DNA from: Bacteroidales bacterium
GTDB taxonomy: Bacteria; Bacteroidota; Bacteroidia; Bacteroidales; F082
Length of the DNA: 63,368 nucleotides
Reading direction: 5' to 3'
NCBI GenBank assembly: GCA_030683155.1
Contig: JAUXMV010000111.1
Span: forward strand, 1-63,368
Made by a program: the position numbers and the translations under genes. Under the pieces are notes generated by a model, which was not told where the DNA came from, searched no databases, and was given only the letters and a program-made list of their open reading frames with translations. How positions within the stretch are numbered: position 1 is the stretch's first letter; each line of letters begins with the position of its first letter. Of the stretch, positions 1 to 10,654 are shown one piece after another.

Positions 1-96
1 CCAGGCTTTGGCTTCAAGCTTTCAAAGAACTTTCTTTCTCTTTCTGTATCCCCAACCTTCTCTCTCTCATTCTATCTTTCTCCGCGATTGGGAGTG
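1..96 (-). other. Leader of an rRNA operon (partial, operon lies left of window)
   Basis: Read on the minus strand, the bases after the promoter at 97-126 form a G/A-rich leader with an AAAGTTCTTTGAAA block (about 22-35). It resembles the boxA-like antitermination element that precedes 16S rRNA in Bacteroidota. No coding frame is present and the transcript runs off the window edge. The rRNA assignment rests on remembered resemblance plus the strong promoter; the 16S gene itself is not visible. It could instead be the leader of another highly expressed operon. Confidence 0.5.
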
Positions 97-126
97 CAAA
101 AGTAATACCTTTTTCTTTCCATCCAA
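97..126 (-). promoter_or_regulatory. Strong Bacteroidota-type promoter, TTG-N19-TACTTTTG
   Basis: On the minus strand, TTG (126-124) is followed by exactly 19 bases and then TACTTTTG (104-97). This matches the Bacteroidota sigma-ABfr consensus (-33 TTG, -7 TAnnTTTG). Spacing and -7 element are identical to the promoter in front of rpsL at 21467-21496, as expected for a growth-rate-controlled operon. Transcription would start near position 90 and leave the window leftward. Confidence 0.7.
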
Positions 127-492
127 ATGTTTTTTGAAAAATATTTTTAATTAAATCATATACGTACTGATAATCTGTTTATTAACTGAAAATAAAAAAA
201 TACAAATAGTATTTTCTTCTAATAAACTCTGGAAATTTTATCTTGTTTACAACTATAGCTTCACTGCTTTTAAATTACATTCCTGCAAAATGAAACGTTC
301 CTAATGATGTAATATAGTTTCCAAATACTGTCAAAATTATTTTTATGACTACACAAACACTCCTTTTTGTAGGACTGAAGTAAAAAAACATTCTAAAAGC
401 CAGTGTGAAAATCTTCGTATATTTATTGAATAATCCTATAAAAGGATTCACTAATAGCTTGCATTTCAAACTTTGATTTGTCTATGCTCTTA
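127..492. other. Intergenic stretch, no gene seen
   Basis: A/T-rich DNA between the promoter at 97-126 and the end of the barrel/LRR gene. A 64-codon open frame exists on the minus strand but has low-complexity composition, no homology I recognise and no clear start signal, so I do not call it. A small inverted repeat at 432-448 (AATCCT/AGGATT) lacks a following T-run and is not a convincing terminator. Confidence 0.6.
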
Positions 493-1647
493 TTAATATT
501 TTACAATTATTTTCAATCTGGCATTTGGAAGGTTGAAAGGTATTGGAAAGAGCGTCGTAGGGTCAACGATCAACAACTCGAGATTTCGGAGTCTTTCCAT
601 CTCGACTGGAAGTGTTAACAAGGCCATGTTATTGCTTACATCAAGTTCCCTGAGATTGATTAAATCACCAATTGCAGCAGGTAGGTCAGTAAGATAGTTA
701 TTACTCAAGGTCAAAAATCGCAGTTCTCTCAACTGGCCTATTTCCTCTGGGATTCTTGTTAGCTGATTATAATCTAGATATAGTTCTTTCAGCTGGTGAA
801 GATGTCCTATCTCGACAGGCAATGCAGCAATTCTATTGTTTCTGGCCGAAATGCGTGTAATAAACTCAAGTTCACCAATCTCAGGAGGCAAAGAAGTTAA
901 ATGATTTCCATCAAGGAATAAATCTTCCAGATTTTTCAATACGGTTACTACATCAGCCGGTAGCACCCTAAGACCCTTCCGGTGCAGAATTAGTCTTCTG
1001 CATTCATTCGGATTACTAAAAGCCGTTTCTATGTTTTTAAACTTCTTACCTCTTTGCCTCATCTTCAAATTGTGTGAGGCAAAACTTACCATGAACTGTA
1101 GGTTATTAAATTCAGAAAACGAAGTTGGGATAGCATAGCGGACTTGAAAAGTGACACCATCCTGAAGCTTAAATCCAAAACCCGCATTTATATTCAAGCC
1201 CGATTGATATTTGTCAATCCTCATAGACTGAACTCCACTTGAATTGAAACCATTCAATACTTTCAACCTTTGTCTGAGCAGCAGAGCGTACTGCAAATCA
1301 GCATCAACAAAGAAGTTCTCATTAAAATAATATCTTGGCCCCACAGTAAAGCCCAGGTATTGATTGCGATAGCGAAGTATAGGATGATCATTATCACCAC
1401 CAATCGTTGCAAAGTTAACTGCTGTATTAATTGTATAATTTTGAAACAACTGCCATTGATGAGCAATGGTAAGAGCGGGATGAATGGTACTTTTAAGCGT
1501 TAAAGTGTCATGACTAAGTCTGGTAATTCCAGCTCCCAAAGCCACAGAAAAACCCTCATAGCTATTACTTTGCGCTCCCAGAAAGCGTGGTTGCATCAAC
1601 ACAATAACAAATATGAAAATCAGGCACCAACTTGTTTTGTATGTCAT
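493..1647 (-). CDS. Outer-membrane beta-barrel protein with C-terminal leucine-rich repeats
   Basis: 384 residues. Residues 1-25 are a signal peptide (charged start, hydrophobic core, ending LGAQ). Residues ~26-200 alternate polar and hydrophobic residues with aromatic girdle positions (NQYLGFTVGPRYYF, NINAGFGFKL), like the small outer-membrane barrels of Bacteroidota. From about 210 to the end there are roughly six 23-residue leucine-rich repeats of the LxxLxxLxLxxNxLxxLPxEIG type. The LRR part probably binds a partner, but no function can be assigned. A barrel joined to LRRs is an uncommon arrangement; the frame is continuous, so it is not an assembly join within a codon. It is a single gene with its own candidate promoter (1664-1671). 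Confidence 0.75.
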   Translation of the reverse strand: MTYKTSWCLIFIFVIVLMQPRFLGAQSNSYEGFSVALGAGITRLSHDTLTLKSTIHPALTIAHQWQLFQNYTINTAVNFATIGGDNDHPILRYRNQYLGFTVGPRYYFNENFFVDADLQYALLLRQRLKVLNGFNSSGVQSMRIDKYQSGLNINAGFGFKLQDGVTFQVRYAIPTSFSEFNNLQFMVSFASHNLKMRQRGKKFKNIETAFSNPNECRRLILHRKGLRVLPADVVTVLKNLEDLFLDGNHLTSLPPEIGELEFITRISARNNRIAALPVEIGHLHQLKELYLDYNQLTRIPEEIGQLRELRFLTLSNNYLTDLPAAIGDLINLRELDVSNNMALLTLPVEMERLRNLELLIVDPTTLFPIPFNLPNARLKIIVKY

Positions 1648-1663
1648 AAAAAAGAATCAGTCA

Positions 1664-1671
1664 CAAAATTA
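1664..1671 (-). promoter_or_regulatory. Candidate -7 element (TAATTTTG) for the barrel/LRR gene
   Basis: On the minus strand TAATTTTG fits TAnnTTTG and lies 17 bases before the start codon at 1647, giving a very short leader. No TTG is found at the preferred -33 distance, so this is a weak call. The rest of 1672-1922 is A/T-rich and holds nothing I can name. Confidence 0.35.
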
Positions 1672-1922
1672 CAAAAGTTATTACACTTTCGAAGAATGAT
1701 CTCGCGATTTGTTCACTGAAAACAGGCTGTAAACTCACTTAGTATAAGCGCAATTAATCTTAATCGAACCACCGACTTCACTTCAAATAATAAAACAGAA
1801 AAAAGCTCTATTCCACAATGCTTTGTCTTATGATCGAAGGTAATGTATTCAAAAAGGAAACAAACCTTTTTTTTTATCCTTTTTAAACGACACGAGTACT
1901 TTACTGGAATTTACAAAAAAAG

Positions 1923-1962
1923 TATCAAAAAAAATCCGGTTCAGGATACCCAAACCGGATTT
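1923..1962 (-). terminator. Intrinsic terminator after eno
   Basis: On the minus strand AAATCCGGTT (1962-1953) pairs perfectly with AACCGGATTT (1941-1932) around an 11-base loop. It is followed at once by a run of T's, with a second T-run a few bases further on. It lies 20 bases past the eno stop and is a textbook rho-independent terminator. Confidence 0.85.
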
Positions 1963-1981
1963 ATCATATGAAAGCAATAGC

Positions 1982-3283
<1,302 letters not shown>

Positions 3284-3302
3284 TTAATAAAAATGTTTCA
3301 TG

Positions 3303-3310
3303 CAAAAGTA
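3303..3310 (-). promoter_or_regulatory. Candidate -7 element (TACTTTTG) for eno
   Basis: TACTTTTG on the minus strand matches TAnnTTTG and sits 32 bases before the eno start, just downstream of the ribosomal-operon terminator. A TTTTTTG lies 14 bases upstream, closer than the usual 17-20, so only the -7 part is convincing. Confidence 0.45.
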
Positions 3311-3326
3311 GTACTTAAATATGACA

Positions 3327-3362
3327 AAAAAGGATAAAGCTCTTTCGAACTTTATCCTTTTT
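3327..3362 (-). terminator. Terminator of the ribosomal protein superoperon
   Basis: A 13-bp perfect inverted repeat, AAAAAGGATAAAG (3327-3339) and CTTTATCCTTTTT (3350-3362), with a 10-base loop and U-rich flank on the minus strand. It lies 31 bases after the rplQ stop, so it most likely ends the transcript that began before rpsL. Confidence 0.8.
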
Positions 3363-3392
3363 GAATGCAAACGGTTGCTATAAATGCTAACG

Positions 3393-3950
3393 CTATTCTT
3401 TTGTATTTTCATCAGACTCCGAAGAAGTTTCTTCAGGTACTTCGACATCCTCAGCAGCAATTGGCTCAACCACTTCAGCCACTTTTGCTGGCTTTTCAGC
3501 AACGACTTCAGTTGCAGTTGCTGATTTTTTAGCACCACCTCTTCTGCGGGTTGTCTTGGCTTTCTTTGAAGCTTTTTCACCAAGAAGATTCTCATTAAAA
3601 TCAACGAGTTCTATCATGGCCATTTCTGCGCTATCACCTAAACGGTTTCCAAGCTTTATGATTCTTGTATAACCACCTGGACGATCTGCAACTTTGGGAG
3701 CAACATCGCGGTAGAGTTCTGTAAGTGCATATTTATTTTGCAGCAAACTGAAAACCATCCTTCGTGAGTGGGTTGTATCATCTTTTGAACGGGTGATAAT
3801 GGGCTCAATATAGGGCCTGAGTGCTTTTGCTTTTGCAACTGTTGTTGTAATCCTTTTATGCAGGATAAGCGACGCAGCCATATTCGAAAGCATTGCTTTC
3901 CTGTGAGCACTGGTTCGGCCCAGATGGTTGAATTTCTTATTGTGTCTCAT
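3393..3950 (-). CDS. rplQ: 50S ribosomal protein L17
   Basis: Large-subunit protein near the exit tunnel. The first ~120 residues are the conserved L17 core ([20 protein letters not shown], then the DRPGGYTRI motif). The protein runs to 185 residues with a Lys/Arg-rich then acidic, low-complexity tail ([13 protein letters not shown]...), longer than the ~120-residue E. coli form, as is common in Bacteroidota. It is the last gene of the alpha operon, 5 bases after rpoA and just before the terminator. Confidence 0.97.
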   Translation of the reverse strand: MRHNKKFNHLGRTSAHRKAMLSNMAASLILHKRITTTVAKAKALRPYIEPIITRSKDDTTHSRRMVFSLLQNKYALTELYRDVAPKVADRPGGYTRIIKLGNRLGDSAEMAMIELVDFNENLLGEKASKKAKTTRRRGGAKKSATATEVVAEKPAKVAEVVEPIAAEDVEVPEETSSESDENTKE

Positions 3951-3955
3951 TCCTG

Positions 3956-4948
3956 TTATTCTTTTTCTAATTTGTATTTACTGATATTCATTCCAAACTC
4001 AAGTCCTTTAGTTTTCACCAGCTCTTCAAGCTCGGTGAGGGACTTTTTACCAAAATTACGGAACTTGAGCAAATCATTTCTATTGAAAGCCACAAGATCG
4101 CCAAGAGATTCTACATCAGCCGCTTTCAAGCAATTCAATGCCCTAACCGAAAGATCCATGTCCACCAACTTAGTTTTTAGTAATTGGCGGATATGTAATG
4201 AGTTCTCATCAAACTCTTCTGTAACAGATTTCTCATCTGTATCCACGGTTATTTTTTCATCTGAGAAGAGCATAAAGTGCATAATCAAGATTTTTGCAGC
4301 TTCTTTAAGTGCTTCTTTTGGAAAAACAGAACCATCTGTAGTTACTTCGATCACCAGTTTTTCATAGTCAGTTTTCTGTTCAACACGATAGTTTTCAACA
4401 TGGAACTTGACATTTCTGATAGGTGTATGAATAGAATCGACAGCTATTGTACCAATGTTTGCGTTGGGGATTTTATTCTCCTCGGCCGGGACATAGCCTC
4501 TGCCCTTGTTAATAGTAAGCTCGATACTTAGTTTAACAGAAGGATCTAAATTACAGACCACCATATCAGTATTGAGTACCTGAAAAACTGAAAGAAATTT
4601 ATTGATATCGCCAGCTTTAAATTGCTCTTGATCACCGATAACAATATTTACTTTCTCGGATGTTTCGGATGCAATTTGCTGCTTAAATCGAATTTTTTTT
4701 AGGTTCAATACAATGTCTGCAACATCTTCAACGACACCTTCGATAGCAGAGAACTCATGCAATACGCCTTCGATTCTAACTGAAGTAATTGCATATCCTT
4801 CCAGAGAAGAGAGTAAAATGCGGCGAAGAGAATTGCCAATTGTGATGCCGAAACCTGGCTCCAGAGGACGAAATTCAAAGACACCTTTTTTGTTGTCCGA
4901 TTCGACCATGATGACCTTTTCAGGTTTTTGAAACGCTAGAATTGCCAT
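3956..4948 (-). CDS. rpoA: DNA-directed RNA polymerase subunit alpha
   Basis: 330 residues. The N-terminal dimerisation domain (to ~230) contains [20 protein letters not shown] and [18 protein letters not shown] linker is followed by the helix-hairpin-helix C-terminal domain (~250-320; [36 protein letters not shown]). It scaffolds assembly of the core enzyme and contacts activators and UP elements. It sits in the standard order rpsM-rpsK-rpsD-rpoA-rplQ. Confidence 0.98.
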   Translation of the reverse strand: MAILAFQKPEKVIMVESDNKKGVFEFRPLEPGFGITIGNSLRRILLSSLEGYAITSVRIEGVLHEFSAIEGVVEDVADIVLNLKKIRFKQQIASETSEKVNIVIGDQEQFKAGDINKFLSVFQVLNTDMVVCNLDPSVKLSIELTINKGRGYVPAEENKIPNANIGTIAVDSIHTPIRNVKFHVENYRVEQKTDYEKLVIEVTTDGSVFPKEALKEAAKILIMHFMLFSDEKITVDTDEKSVTEEFDENSLHIRQLLKTKLVDMDLSVRALNCLKAADVESLGDLVAFNRNDLLKFRNFGKKSLTELEELVKTKGLEFGMNISKYKLEKE

Positions 4949-5002
4949 AATTAAGGTTTAGTGTTTGATAGAATAAGCTACCAGGTTATTAATAATCATT
5001 GC

Positions 5003-5608
5003 TTATTTCGAGTACAACTCGACGATAAGTTGTTCTTTAATTGTTTCGGGGATATCTTCACGAGTTGGATAGCTCATAAATTTACCTGCCATTTTTTCAG
5101 AGTCCCACTCCAGCCATGAATACTTATTGACACGGCCTTCAAGGGAACCAGTAATAGTTTCAAGACTCTTTGATCTTTCACGAACTCCAATAACGTCTCC
5201 AACTCTTAATAAGTAAGATGGTATATTTACGACCTCACCATTGACTGTTATGTGGCGGTGACCAACCAACTGTCTTGCAGCACTACGTGTTGGGGCTATA
5301 CCCAGACGATAAACTGTATTATCAAGGCGTGACTCAATCAGTTGAAGTAAAACCTCACCGGTGATACCTTTTTTATGCACAGCCTTATCAAAAAGAATAC
5401 GAAACTGTTTTTCGAGGATGCCATAAGTATATTTCGCCTTTTGCTTTTCCTGCAGCTGTATTCCATATTCAGACTGTTTTTTCCTACGCTTTGAACTTCC
5501 ATGTTGTCCAGGAGGATAATTCTTTTTTTCGAATGCTCTGTCGGGGCCGAAGATGGGCTCACCAAATTTCCGAGCTATTTTTGATTTTGGACCAATGTAC
5601 CTAGCCAT
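5003..5608 (-). CDS. rpsD: 30S ribosomal protein S4
   Basis: 201 residues, a primary 16S-binding protein. It begins [21 protein letters not shown] and carries the S4 RNA-binding domain (~92-155: [25 protein letters not shown], then the [13 protein letters not shown] strand). It lacks the N-terminal zinc-binding cysteines found in some S4 proteins. In many bacteria S4 is the translational autoregulator of this operon; I see no leader structure that proves it here. Confidence 0.97.
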   Translation of the reverse strand: MARYIGPKSKIARKFGEPIFGPDRAFEKKNYPPGQHGSSKRRKKQSEYGIQLQEKQKAKYTYGILEKQFRILFDKAVHKKGITGEVLLQLIESRLDNTVYRLGIAPTRSAARQLVGHRHITVNGEVVNIPSYLLRVGDVIGVRERSKSLETITGSLEGRVNKYSWLEWDSEKMAGKFMSYPTREDIPETIKEQLIVELYSK

Positions 5609-5644
5609 AATAAATAGTGTTAAATTTTAAATCAATTTGTTCGT

Positions 5645-6034
5645 TTACACTCTTCTTCTTTTGGGAGGGCGACAGCCATTGTGTGGCAATGGTGTTACGT
5701 CATTGATCTCAGTCACTTCAATTCCGGAAGAATGGATCGAACGAATGGCTGATTCGCGGCCAGCGCCAGGTCCTTTTACGTAAACTTTTACTTTTCGCAA
5801 CCCAAGGTCGTAGGCAGTTTTTGAGCATTCTTCTGCTGCCATCTGAGCTGCATATGGGGTGTTCTTTTTTGAACCTCTGAAACCCATTTTACCTGCTGAA
5901 GCCCAGGAAATAACCTGTCCGTTGCTGTTTGTCAAAGAAATGATAATGTTGTTAAAGGAAGCCTTAACGTAGGCCTTTCCAGTAGTTTCAACTTTAACAA
6001 CACGTTTCTTTACTACTCGTGTGGTTTTTGCCAT
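5645..6034 (-). CDS. rpsK: 30S ribosomal protein S11
   Basis: 129 residues, platform protein of the small subunit near the E-site mRNA path. Conserved blocks [32 protein letters not shown] (split over residues ~25-56), [13 protein letters not shown] and the end [10 protein letters not shown] are all present. It lies between rpsM and rpsD with short gaps, in the alpha-operon part of the superoperon. Confidence 0.98.
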   Translation of the reverse strand: MAKTTRVVKKRVVKVETTGKAYVKASFNNIIISLTNSNGQVISWASAGKMGFRGSKKNTPYAAQMAAEECSKTAYDLGLRKVKVYVKGPGAGRESAIRSIHSSGIEVTEINDVTPLPHNGCRPPKRRRV

Positions 6035-6076
6035 AATAGATGTTAATTACTTAAGCTGTGATATATGATCCGAATG

Positions 6077-6454
6077 CTACTTGGTAGCCTTCTTCTTATT
6101 TGCAACTGTTTTCTTGCGGCCCTTACGTGTACGGGCATTATTTTTGGTGCTTTGACCTCTCAATGGAAGGCCAAGACGGTGACGAATTCCACGATAACAT
6201 CCAATATCCATCAATCGCTTAATGTTGATTTGGATTTCACTGCGTAATTCACCTTCCACCTTAAATTGACTGCCAATAACGGTACGAACATTGTTTTGAT
6301 CGTCATCAGTCCAGTCCTGTACTTTTTTGTCAAAATCGACGCCGGCATCAGTAAGAATTTTTTTTGCAGCACTTCTGCCGATACCATAAATATATGTGAG
6401 TGATATTTCGCCCCTTTTGTTGTTTGGGATATCTACACCAGCAATTCTAGCCAT
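6077..6454 (-). CDS. rpsM: 30S ribosomal protein S13
   Basis: 125 residues, head protein contacting the P-site tRNA and forming bridge B1. It starts [26 protein letters not shown] and keeps the H2TH-like motif, the [22 protein letters not shown] signature and a Lys-rich tail. It follows rpmJ, as is usual. Confidence 0.98.
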   Translation of the reverse strand: MARIAGVDIPNNKRGEISLTYIYGIGRSAAKKILTDAGVDFDKKVQDWTDDDQNNVRTVIGSQFKVEGELRSEIQINIKRLMDIGCYRGIRHRLGLPLRGQSTKNNARTRKGRKKTVANKKKATK

Positions 6455-6482
6455 ATCTTTCTGTATTATTTATTATTGAAGC

Positions 6483-6599
6483 TTAACCTTGTCTTTGCTT
6501 GAACTTAGGGTTCTTTTTGTTTATTACATATAATCTGCCTTTACGACGCACTATTTTGCATTCGGCTGATCTTTTCTTAACTGATGCTCTGACTTTCAT
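6483..6599 (-). CDS. rpmJ: 50S ribosomal protein L36, zinc-free form
   Basis: A 38-codon gene between infA and rpsM: ATG at 6599, TAA at 6485-6483. The product starts [20 protein letters not shown] and ends NPKFKQRQG, an unmistakable L36. The usual Cys/His zinc-ribbon ligands (C-x2-C...C...H) are reduced to one cysteine, so this is a C-minus form that should not bind zinc. Confidence 0.95.
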   Translation of the reverse strand: MKVRASVKKRSAECKIVRRKGRLYVINKKNPKFKQRQG

Positions 6600-6658
6600 T
6601 TTTTTTAGTTTCGATGGCAGCCAAAAAAGCTGACCTGGTTTATTAATCTTTTGCCTTA

Positions 6659-6877
6659 TTATTTGTATCTGAATGTAATTCTGCCTTTTGTCAGATCGTA
6701 AGGCGACAGCTCAAGCTTTACTCTGTCACCAGGGAGAATCTTTATATAATGCATTCTCATTTTTCCTGAAATATGCGCAATCAGCGTGTGCCCGTTTTCG
6801 AGTTCTACCCTGAACATAGCATTTCCCAGCGATTCTATTACTGTTCCGTCTTGTTCGATTGACAATTGTTTTGCCAT
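6659..6877 (-). CDS. infA: Translation initiation factor IF-1
   Basis: 72 residues, a single OB-fold. It begins [22 protein letters not shown], with the [20 protein letters not shown] core and the [22 protein letters not shown] end. It binds the ribosomal A site with IF-2 and IF-3 during initiation. It is 6 bases after map, so translation is probably coupled. Confidence 0.98.
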   Translation of the reverse strand: MAKQLSIEQDGTVIESLGNAMFRVELENGHTLIAHISGKMRMHYIKILPGDRVKLELSPYDLTKGRITFRYK

Positions 6878-6883
6878 ACTTTT

Positions 6884-7666
6884 TTATCCATTCATTTTAC
6901 TTAATACCTCTTCGATCCATTCGAAGCTTGACAATATATCTGCCTTGTTTTTCCTGATGGCTACAGTATGCTCATAATGAGCTGATGGCAATCTGTCAGC
7001 AGTTCGGATGGTCCATCCGTCAGCTTCCTGAGAAATATTTCTCGTTCCAAGATTTATCATCGGCTCGATAGCTATTACCATTCCAGAAAACAGTCTGACT
7101 CCAGAGCCTCTGCGACCATAATTTGGCACTTCAGGCTTTTCGTGCAGTTTTCTTCCAACTCCATGACCTACCAATTCGCGCACTATACCATAACCAAAAG
7201 GTTCAATATAGCTTTGAACAGCATATCCGATGTCACCTGTCCTCATTCCATCCACAGCCACTTCGATACCAGCATATAGTGCCGCTTTTGTGTGTTTCAT
7301 CAGGTTTTTCACATCCTCCGCTATTTCTCCAACAGCAAAAGTATAGGCTGAATCGCCATAAAAACCATTTTTAAGAACACCACAGTCAATCGAGACTATA
7401 TCACCCTCTTTCAAAACTGCTTTACCCGGTATGCCATGCACAACCTGATCATTCACAGAAATGCATAGTGTGCCCGGAAAACCTCCATAACCTTTGAAAC
7501 CAGGTTCAGCCAGATGATCTCTGATAAAGGCTTCAGCTATTGTATCCAATTTTATGGTAGAAACACCAGGTTGAATATATTTAGCCACCTCGGCCAGAGT
7601 TTTGCCAACAAGCAAAGAACTTTCGCGTTGAAGTTCGATCTCATCCTCAGTTTTTTTGTATATCAT
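6884..7666 (-). CDS. map: Methionine aminopeptidase, type I
   Basis: 260 residues; removes the initiator methionine from nascent proteins. The pita-bread fold is recognisable through the five metal ligands in their motifs: DCGVLKNGFYGDSAYTF (two Asp), GHGVGRKLHEKPEVPNYG (His), VIAIEPMIN (Glu) and EHTVAI (Glu). It is placed between secY and infA, a common order in spc operons lacking adk. Confidence 0.97.
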   Translation of the reverse strand: MIYKKTEDEIELQRESSLLVGKTLAEVAKYIQPGVSTIKLDTIAEAFIRDHLAEPGFKGYGGFPGTLCISVNDQVVHGIPGKAVLKEGDIVSIDCGVLKNGFYGDSAYTFAVGEIAEDVKNLMKHTKAALYAGIEVAVDGMRTGDIGYAVQSYIEPFGYGIVRELVGHGVGRKLHEKPEVPNYGRRGSGVRLFSGMVIAIEPMINLGTRNISQEADGWTIRTADRLPSAHYEHTVAIRKNKADILSSFEWIEEVLSKMNG

Positions 7667-7685
7667 ACTGAAGCGAAATCAGGGA

Positions 7686-9047
7686 TTAACCCATGTTCAT
7701 AGCAGAACCACGACCTTTAATTCTGCCAGACTTTGTTAATCCATCATAATGACGCATCAACAAATAACTTTCTATCTGTTGGAGGGTATCGAGAACAACA
7801 CCAACCAAAATTAACAATGAAGTACCACCATAAAATTGTGCGAATGACATACTGACTCCCATCTGGCCTACTATAGCAGGCATAATTGCCACAAAAGCAA
7901 GGAAGAAAGAACCAGGTAATGTTATGCGTGACATAATATTATCAAGATACTCAGCTGTTTTCTTTCCGGGTTTAACGCCTGGAATAAAACCACCATTTTT
8001 CTTCATGTCATCTGCCATCTGACTCGGATTTACAGTGATCGCAGTGTAAAAATAAGTAAAGAGGACGATTAAAATGAAGAAGACAAAATTATACCAGAAC
8101 CCATGCATATCAGTGAAAGCAGCTGCCATTCCAGTCAGGCTTTCAGATGAAGTAAATCCAACGAGTGTAATCGGCAGGAACATTATTGCTTGTGCAAAAA
8201 TGATAGGCATAACACCAGCAGCATTAACTTTTAAAGGAATATACTGACGAACTCCGCCGTACTGACGATTTCCAACAATGCGCTTTGCATACTGAACCGG
8301 AACCCTTCTCGTACCCTGAACAAGCAATATTGTAAGGAGTATAACAAAGACAAGAATTACGATCTCGATAAGGAAAAAGACCAAACCGCCACCTTTTTGT
8401 TCAAGACGAGAGAAAAACTCAGCAAATAATGCAAAAGGAAGATTCGCAATAATCCCAATCATAATGATGAGGGAGATACCGTTACCAATACCTTTATCAG
8501 TAATTCGTTCGCCTAGCCACATTACAAATAGCGTACCTGCAATAAGGATAATTGTATTTGAAATCCAAAAGAAAGCAGCGGGATTTGTAACAGAGGGGTC
8601 AAATGGTGAAATCGCTTCATTAGGCAACTGTGAGATTAGGTTCGCAATATATCCGGGAGCCTGAAGGGCTACAATTGCCACTGTTAAATAGCGTGTAATC
8701 TGATTGATTTTCCGTCGTCCACTTTCACCTTCACGCTGAAGACGTTGAAAGTAAGGGATAGCCATACCCAGCAACTGAATAACGATAGATGCTGAAATAT
8801 ACGGCATGATACCCAAAGCAAAAATAGAAGCATTAGAAAAAGCTCCACCTGAAAACATATTCAACAATCCCAACAGGCCACCGCTTGTTTGTGCCTGAAG
8901 GTTGGCAAGCATATTAGGATCCACGCCAGGAAGCACAACAAAGGAACCTAGTCTGTAGATAAGAATAATAGCCAGCGTATACAGGATGCGTTGACGCAGT
9001 TCCTGAATTTTGTTAATATTACGTAGTGTTTCGAATAGCTTTTTCAT
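7686..9047 (-). CDS. secY: Protein translocase subunit SecY
   Basis: 453 residues with ten hydrophobic segments. It forms the protein-conducting channel of the Sec translocon in the inner membrane. It has the N-terminal RILYTLAIILIYRLGSFVVLPG segment, a plug region rich in Gly/Asn (SGGAFSNASIFALGIMPYISASI), and the conserved cytosolic RRVPVQYAKR loop that contacts SecA and the ribosome. It lies 5 bases after rplO. It is relevant to this island, since most of the respiratory proteins here are Sec-exported. Confidence 0.98.
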   Translation of the reverse strand: MKKLFETLRNINKIQELRQRILYTLAIILIYRLGSFVVLPGVDPNMLANLQAQTSGGLLGLLNMFSGGAFSNASIFALGIMPYISASIVIQLLGMAIPYFQRLQREGESGRRKINQITRYLTVAIVALQAPGYIANLISQLPNEAISPFDPSVTNPAAFFWISNTIILIAGTLFVMWLGERITDKGIGNGISLIIMIGIIANLPFALFAEFFSRLEQKGGGLVFFLIEIVILVFVILLTILLVQGTRRVPVQYAKRIVGNRQYGGVRQYIPLKVNAAGVMPIIFAQAIMFLPITLVGFTSSESLTGMAAAFTDMHGFWYNFVFFILIVLFTYFYTAITVNPSQMADDMKKNGGFIPGVKPGKKTAEYLDNIMSRITLPGSFFLAFVAIMPAIVGQMGVSMSFAQFYGGTSLLILVGVVLDTLQQIESYLLMRHYDGLTKSGRIKGRGSAMNMG

Positions 9048-9052
9048 CAGAA

Positions 9053-9499
9053 TCAGAGTTTTACTGCGTTACCACCAGCTGCTTCGATCGCACTGGTAGC
9101 CGAGGCAGAAAATCCATGTGCATGTACTTCGAGCTTTGCCTTAAGATCACCTTTTCCAAGGATTTTAATCAAGTCATTCTTGCCAGTAAGACCATGTTGT
9201 TTCAACACTTCAGGATTAAAAACCTGAATGTTGTGCACCTCTGCCAAGTTTTGCAGTGTTTCTATATTAATAGCCCTATATTCTTTACGGTTTATATTTT
9301 TAAACCCAAATTTAGGTACGCGTCTAACCAAAGGCATCTGACCACCTTCGAAACCAATCTTTTTTGATGTTCCTGAGCGCGATCCGGCACCTTTATGTCC
9401 ACGTGTAGAAGTGCCACCACGACCTGATCCTTGTCCGCGACCAATACGCTTAACATTCTTTGTGGAACCTTTTGCCGGTTTTAGATTGCTTAAATCCAT
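9053..9499 (-). CDS. rplO: 50S ribosomal protein L15
   Basis: 148 residues. The Gly/Arg-rich N-terminus (GRGQGSGRGGTSTRGHKGAGSR) threads into 23S rRNA. The C-terminal globular domain ends in VHAHGFSASATSAIEAAGG, the L15 signature. It sits between rpmD and secY in the spc section. Confidence 0.97.
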   Translation of the reverse strand: MDLSNLKPAKGSTKNVKRIGRGQGSGRGGTSTRGHKGAGSRSGTSKKIGFEGGQMPLVRRVPKFGFKNINRKEYRAINIETLQNLAEVHNIQVFNPEVLKQHGLTGKNDLIKILGKGDLKAKLEVHAHGFSASATSAIEAAGGNAVKL

Positions 9500-9530
9500 T
9501 TTATAAAGTATTTCCTAGTTTCTAAACTTT

Positions 9531-9710
9531 CTATAACTCTTCAATCTTGAGAAGATGTTTTACTGCATCAACCATACCGGCTACTGCAGGAGACATTTCT
9601 ACTTCAAGTGATTGGTGCATGCGTTTGAAGCCAAGGGCAACAAGTGTAGCTTTTTGTCTTTTGTGCCGACCAATACCACTTTTTATCTGTGTGATTCTAA
9701 CTTTCTTCAT
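9531..9710 (-). CDS. rpmD: 50S ribosomal protein L30
   Basis: A 59-codon gene filling the gap between rpsE and rplO: ATG at 9710, TAG at 9533-9531. The product begins MKKVRITQIKSGIGRHKRQK and continues ATLVALGFKRMHQSLEVE, matching the L30 ferredoxin-like fold. Length (about 59-60) and position are standard. Confidence 0.96.
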   Translation of the reverse strand: MKKVRITQIKSGIGRHKRQKATLVALGFKRMHQSLEVEMSPAVAGMVDAVKHLLKIEEL

Positions 9711-9722
9711 TTTGTGCCTTTT

Positions 9723-10241
9723 TTAACCGTTAAACACAGTATCAAGTTCTACACCTCTCACTTGCGCAACAGTGTATGCATCGCGCAGTTTTGACAGTGC
9801 ATCAAATGTAGCCTTAACAACAGAGTGAGGATTTGAAGAACCCTTCGATTTGGCCAATACATCGTGAACTCCGACACTTTCAAGCACAGCTCTCATCGCA
9901 CCACCGGCGATAACACCAGTACCAGCGGTAGCAGGTTTTATGAAAACCAAAGCCCCACTATATTTTCCAAGTTGCTCATGAGGTATGGTACCTTTACGAA
10001 TAGGCACTTTAATGAGATTTTTCTTTGCATCATCAACACCTTTTGCAATAGCGGCAGTTACTTCTTTGGCTTTTCCAAGACCGTAACCAACAACACCATT
10101 TTCATTCCCTACAACAACGATTGCTGAGAAGCTGAAAGTGCGACCACCCTTGGTTACTTTTGTAACGCGCTGGATGCTTACCAATCGATCTTTAAATTCG
10201 ATTTCGCTGGATTTTACTCTTTTTACGTTTACTTCTGACAT
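9723..10241 (-). CDS. rpsE: 30S ribosomal protein S5
   Basis: 172 residues. The N-terminal double-stranded-RNA-binding domain contains [20 protein letters not shown] and [15 protein letters not shown]; the C-terminal S5 domain contains [15 protein letters not shown] and the [13 protein letters not shown] signature. It helps translational accuracy and forms part of the mRNA entry helicase site. Confidence 0.98.
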   Translation of the reverse strand: MSEVNVKRVKSSEIEFKDRLVSIQRVTKVTKGGRTFSFSAIVVVGNENGVVGYGLGKAKEVTAAIAKGVDDAKKNLIKVPIRKGTIPHEQLGKYSGALVFIKPATAGTGVIAGGAMRAVLESVGVHDVLAKSKGSSNPHSVVKATFDALSKLRDAYTVAQVRGVELDTVFNG

Positions 10242-10247
10242 AGTTTT

Positions 10248-10610
10248 TTAGAATTTTAATCCTCCTTCACGTGCAGCCTCAGCTAAAGACTTAACTCTTC
10301 CATGATATAAATAGCCGTTACGGTCAAAAACAACAGACTCGATACCGGCGGCCACAGCCTTTTCAGCAACAAGATTGCCGACCAGTTTAGCTTGTTCTAT
10401 TTTGTTAACCTTTTGTTCGGCGATTCCTTTTTCGGCAGATGATGCAGCCACAAGCGTTTTGCCTGCTTTGTCATCAATAAGCTGTGCGTAAATCTGTTTA
10501 TTGCTTCTGAATACAGTCAGGCGGGGACGTTCAGGAGTTCCGTTAACGATTTTCCTGATCCGTTTTTTGATGCTGACTCTTCTTTGTTCTTTCTTAGTAT
10601 TAGTTGCCAT
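10248..10610 (-). CDS. rplR: 50S ribosomal protein L18
   Basis: 120 residues, a 5S rRNA-binding protein of the central protuberance. I start it at the ATG at 10610 ([20 protein letters not shown]) rather than an upstream in-frame codon at 10643, because the family begins with this basic stretch. Conserved blocks [20 protein letters not shown] and [25 protein letters not shown] are present. Confidence 0.96.
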   Translation of the reverse strand: MATNTKKEQRRVSIKKRIRKIVNGTPERPRLTVFRSNKQIYAQLIDDKAGKTLVAASSAEKGIAEQKVNKIEQAKLVGNLVAEKAVAAGIESVVFDRNGYLYHGRVKSLAEAAREGGLKF

Positions 10611-10654
10611 TTTTTTGGTATTTAAAGCCTGATTTACAAGCAATGAATCACTAC

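Noticed and set aside
275-469. 64-codon minus-strand open frame near the left edge
   Set aside because: A/T-rich, Phe/Lys-rich composition, no recognisable start signal or family; likely chance.
3284-3604. Minus-strand Lys/Leu-rich frame overlapping the rplQ end
   Set aside because: It is a frame-shifted shadow of the low-complexity L17 tail; not a gene.
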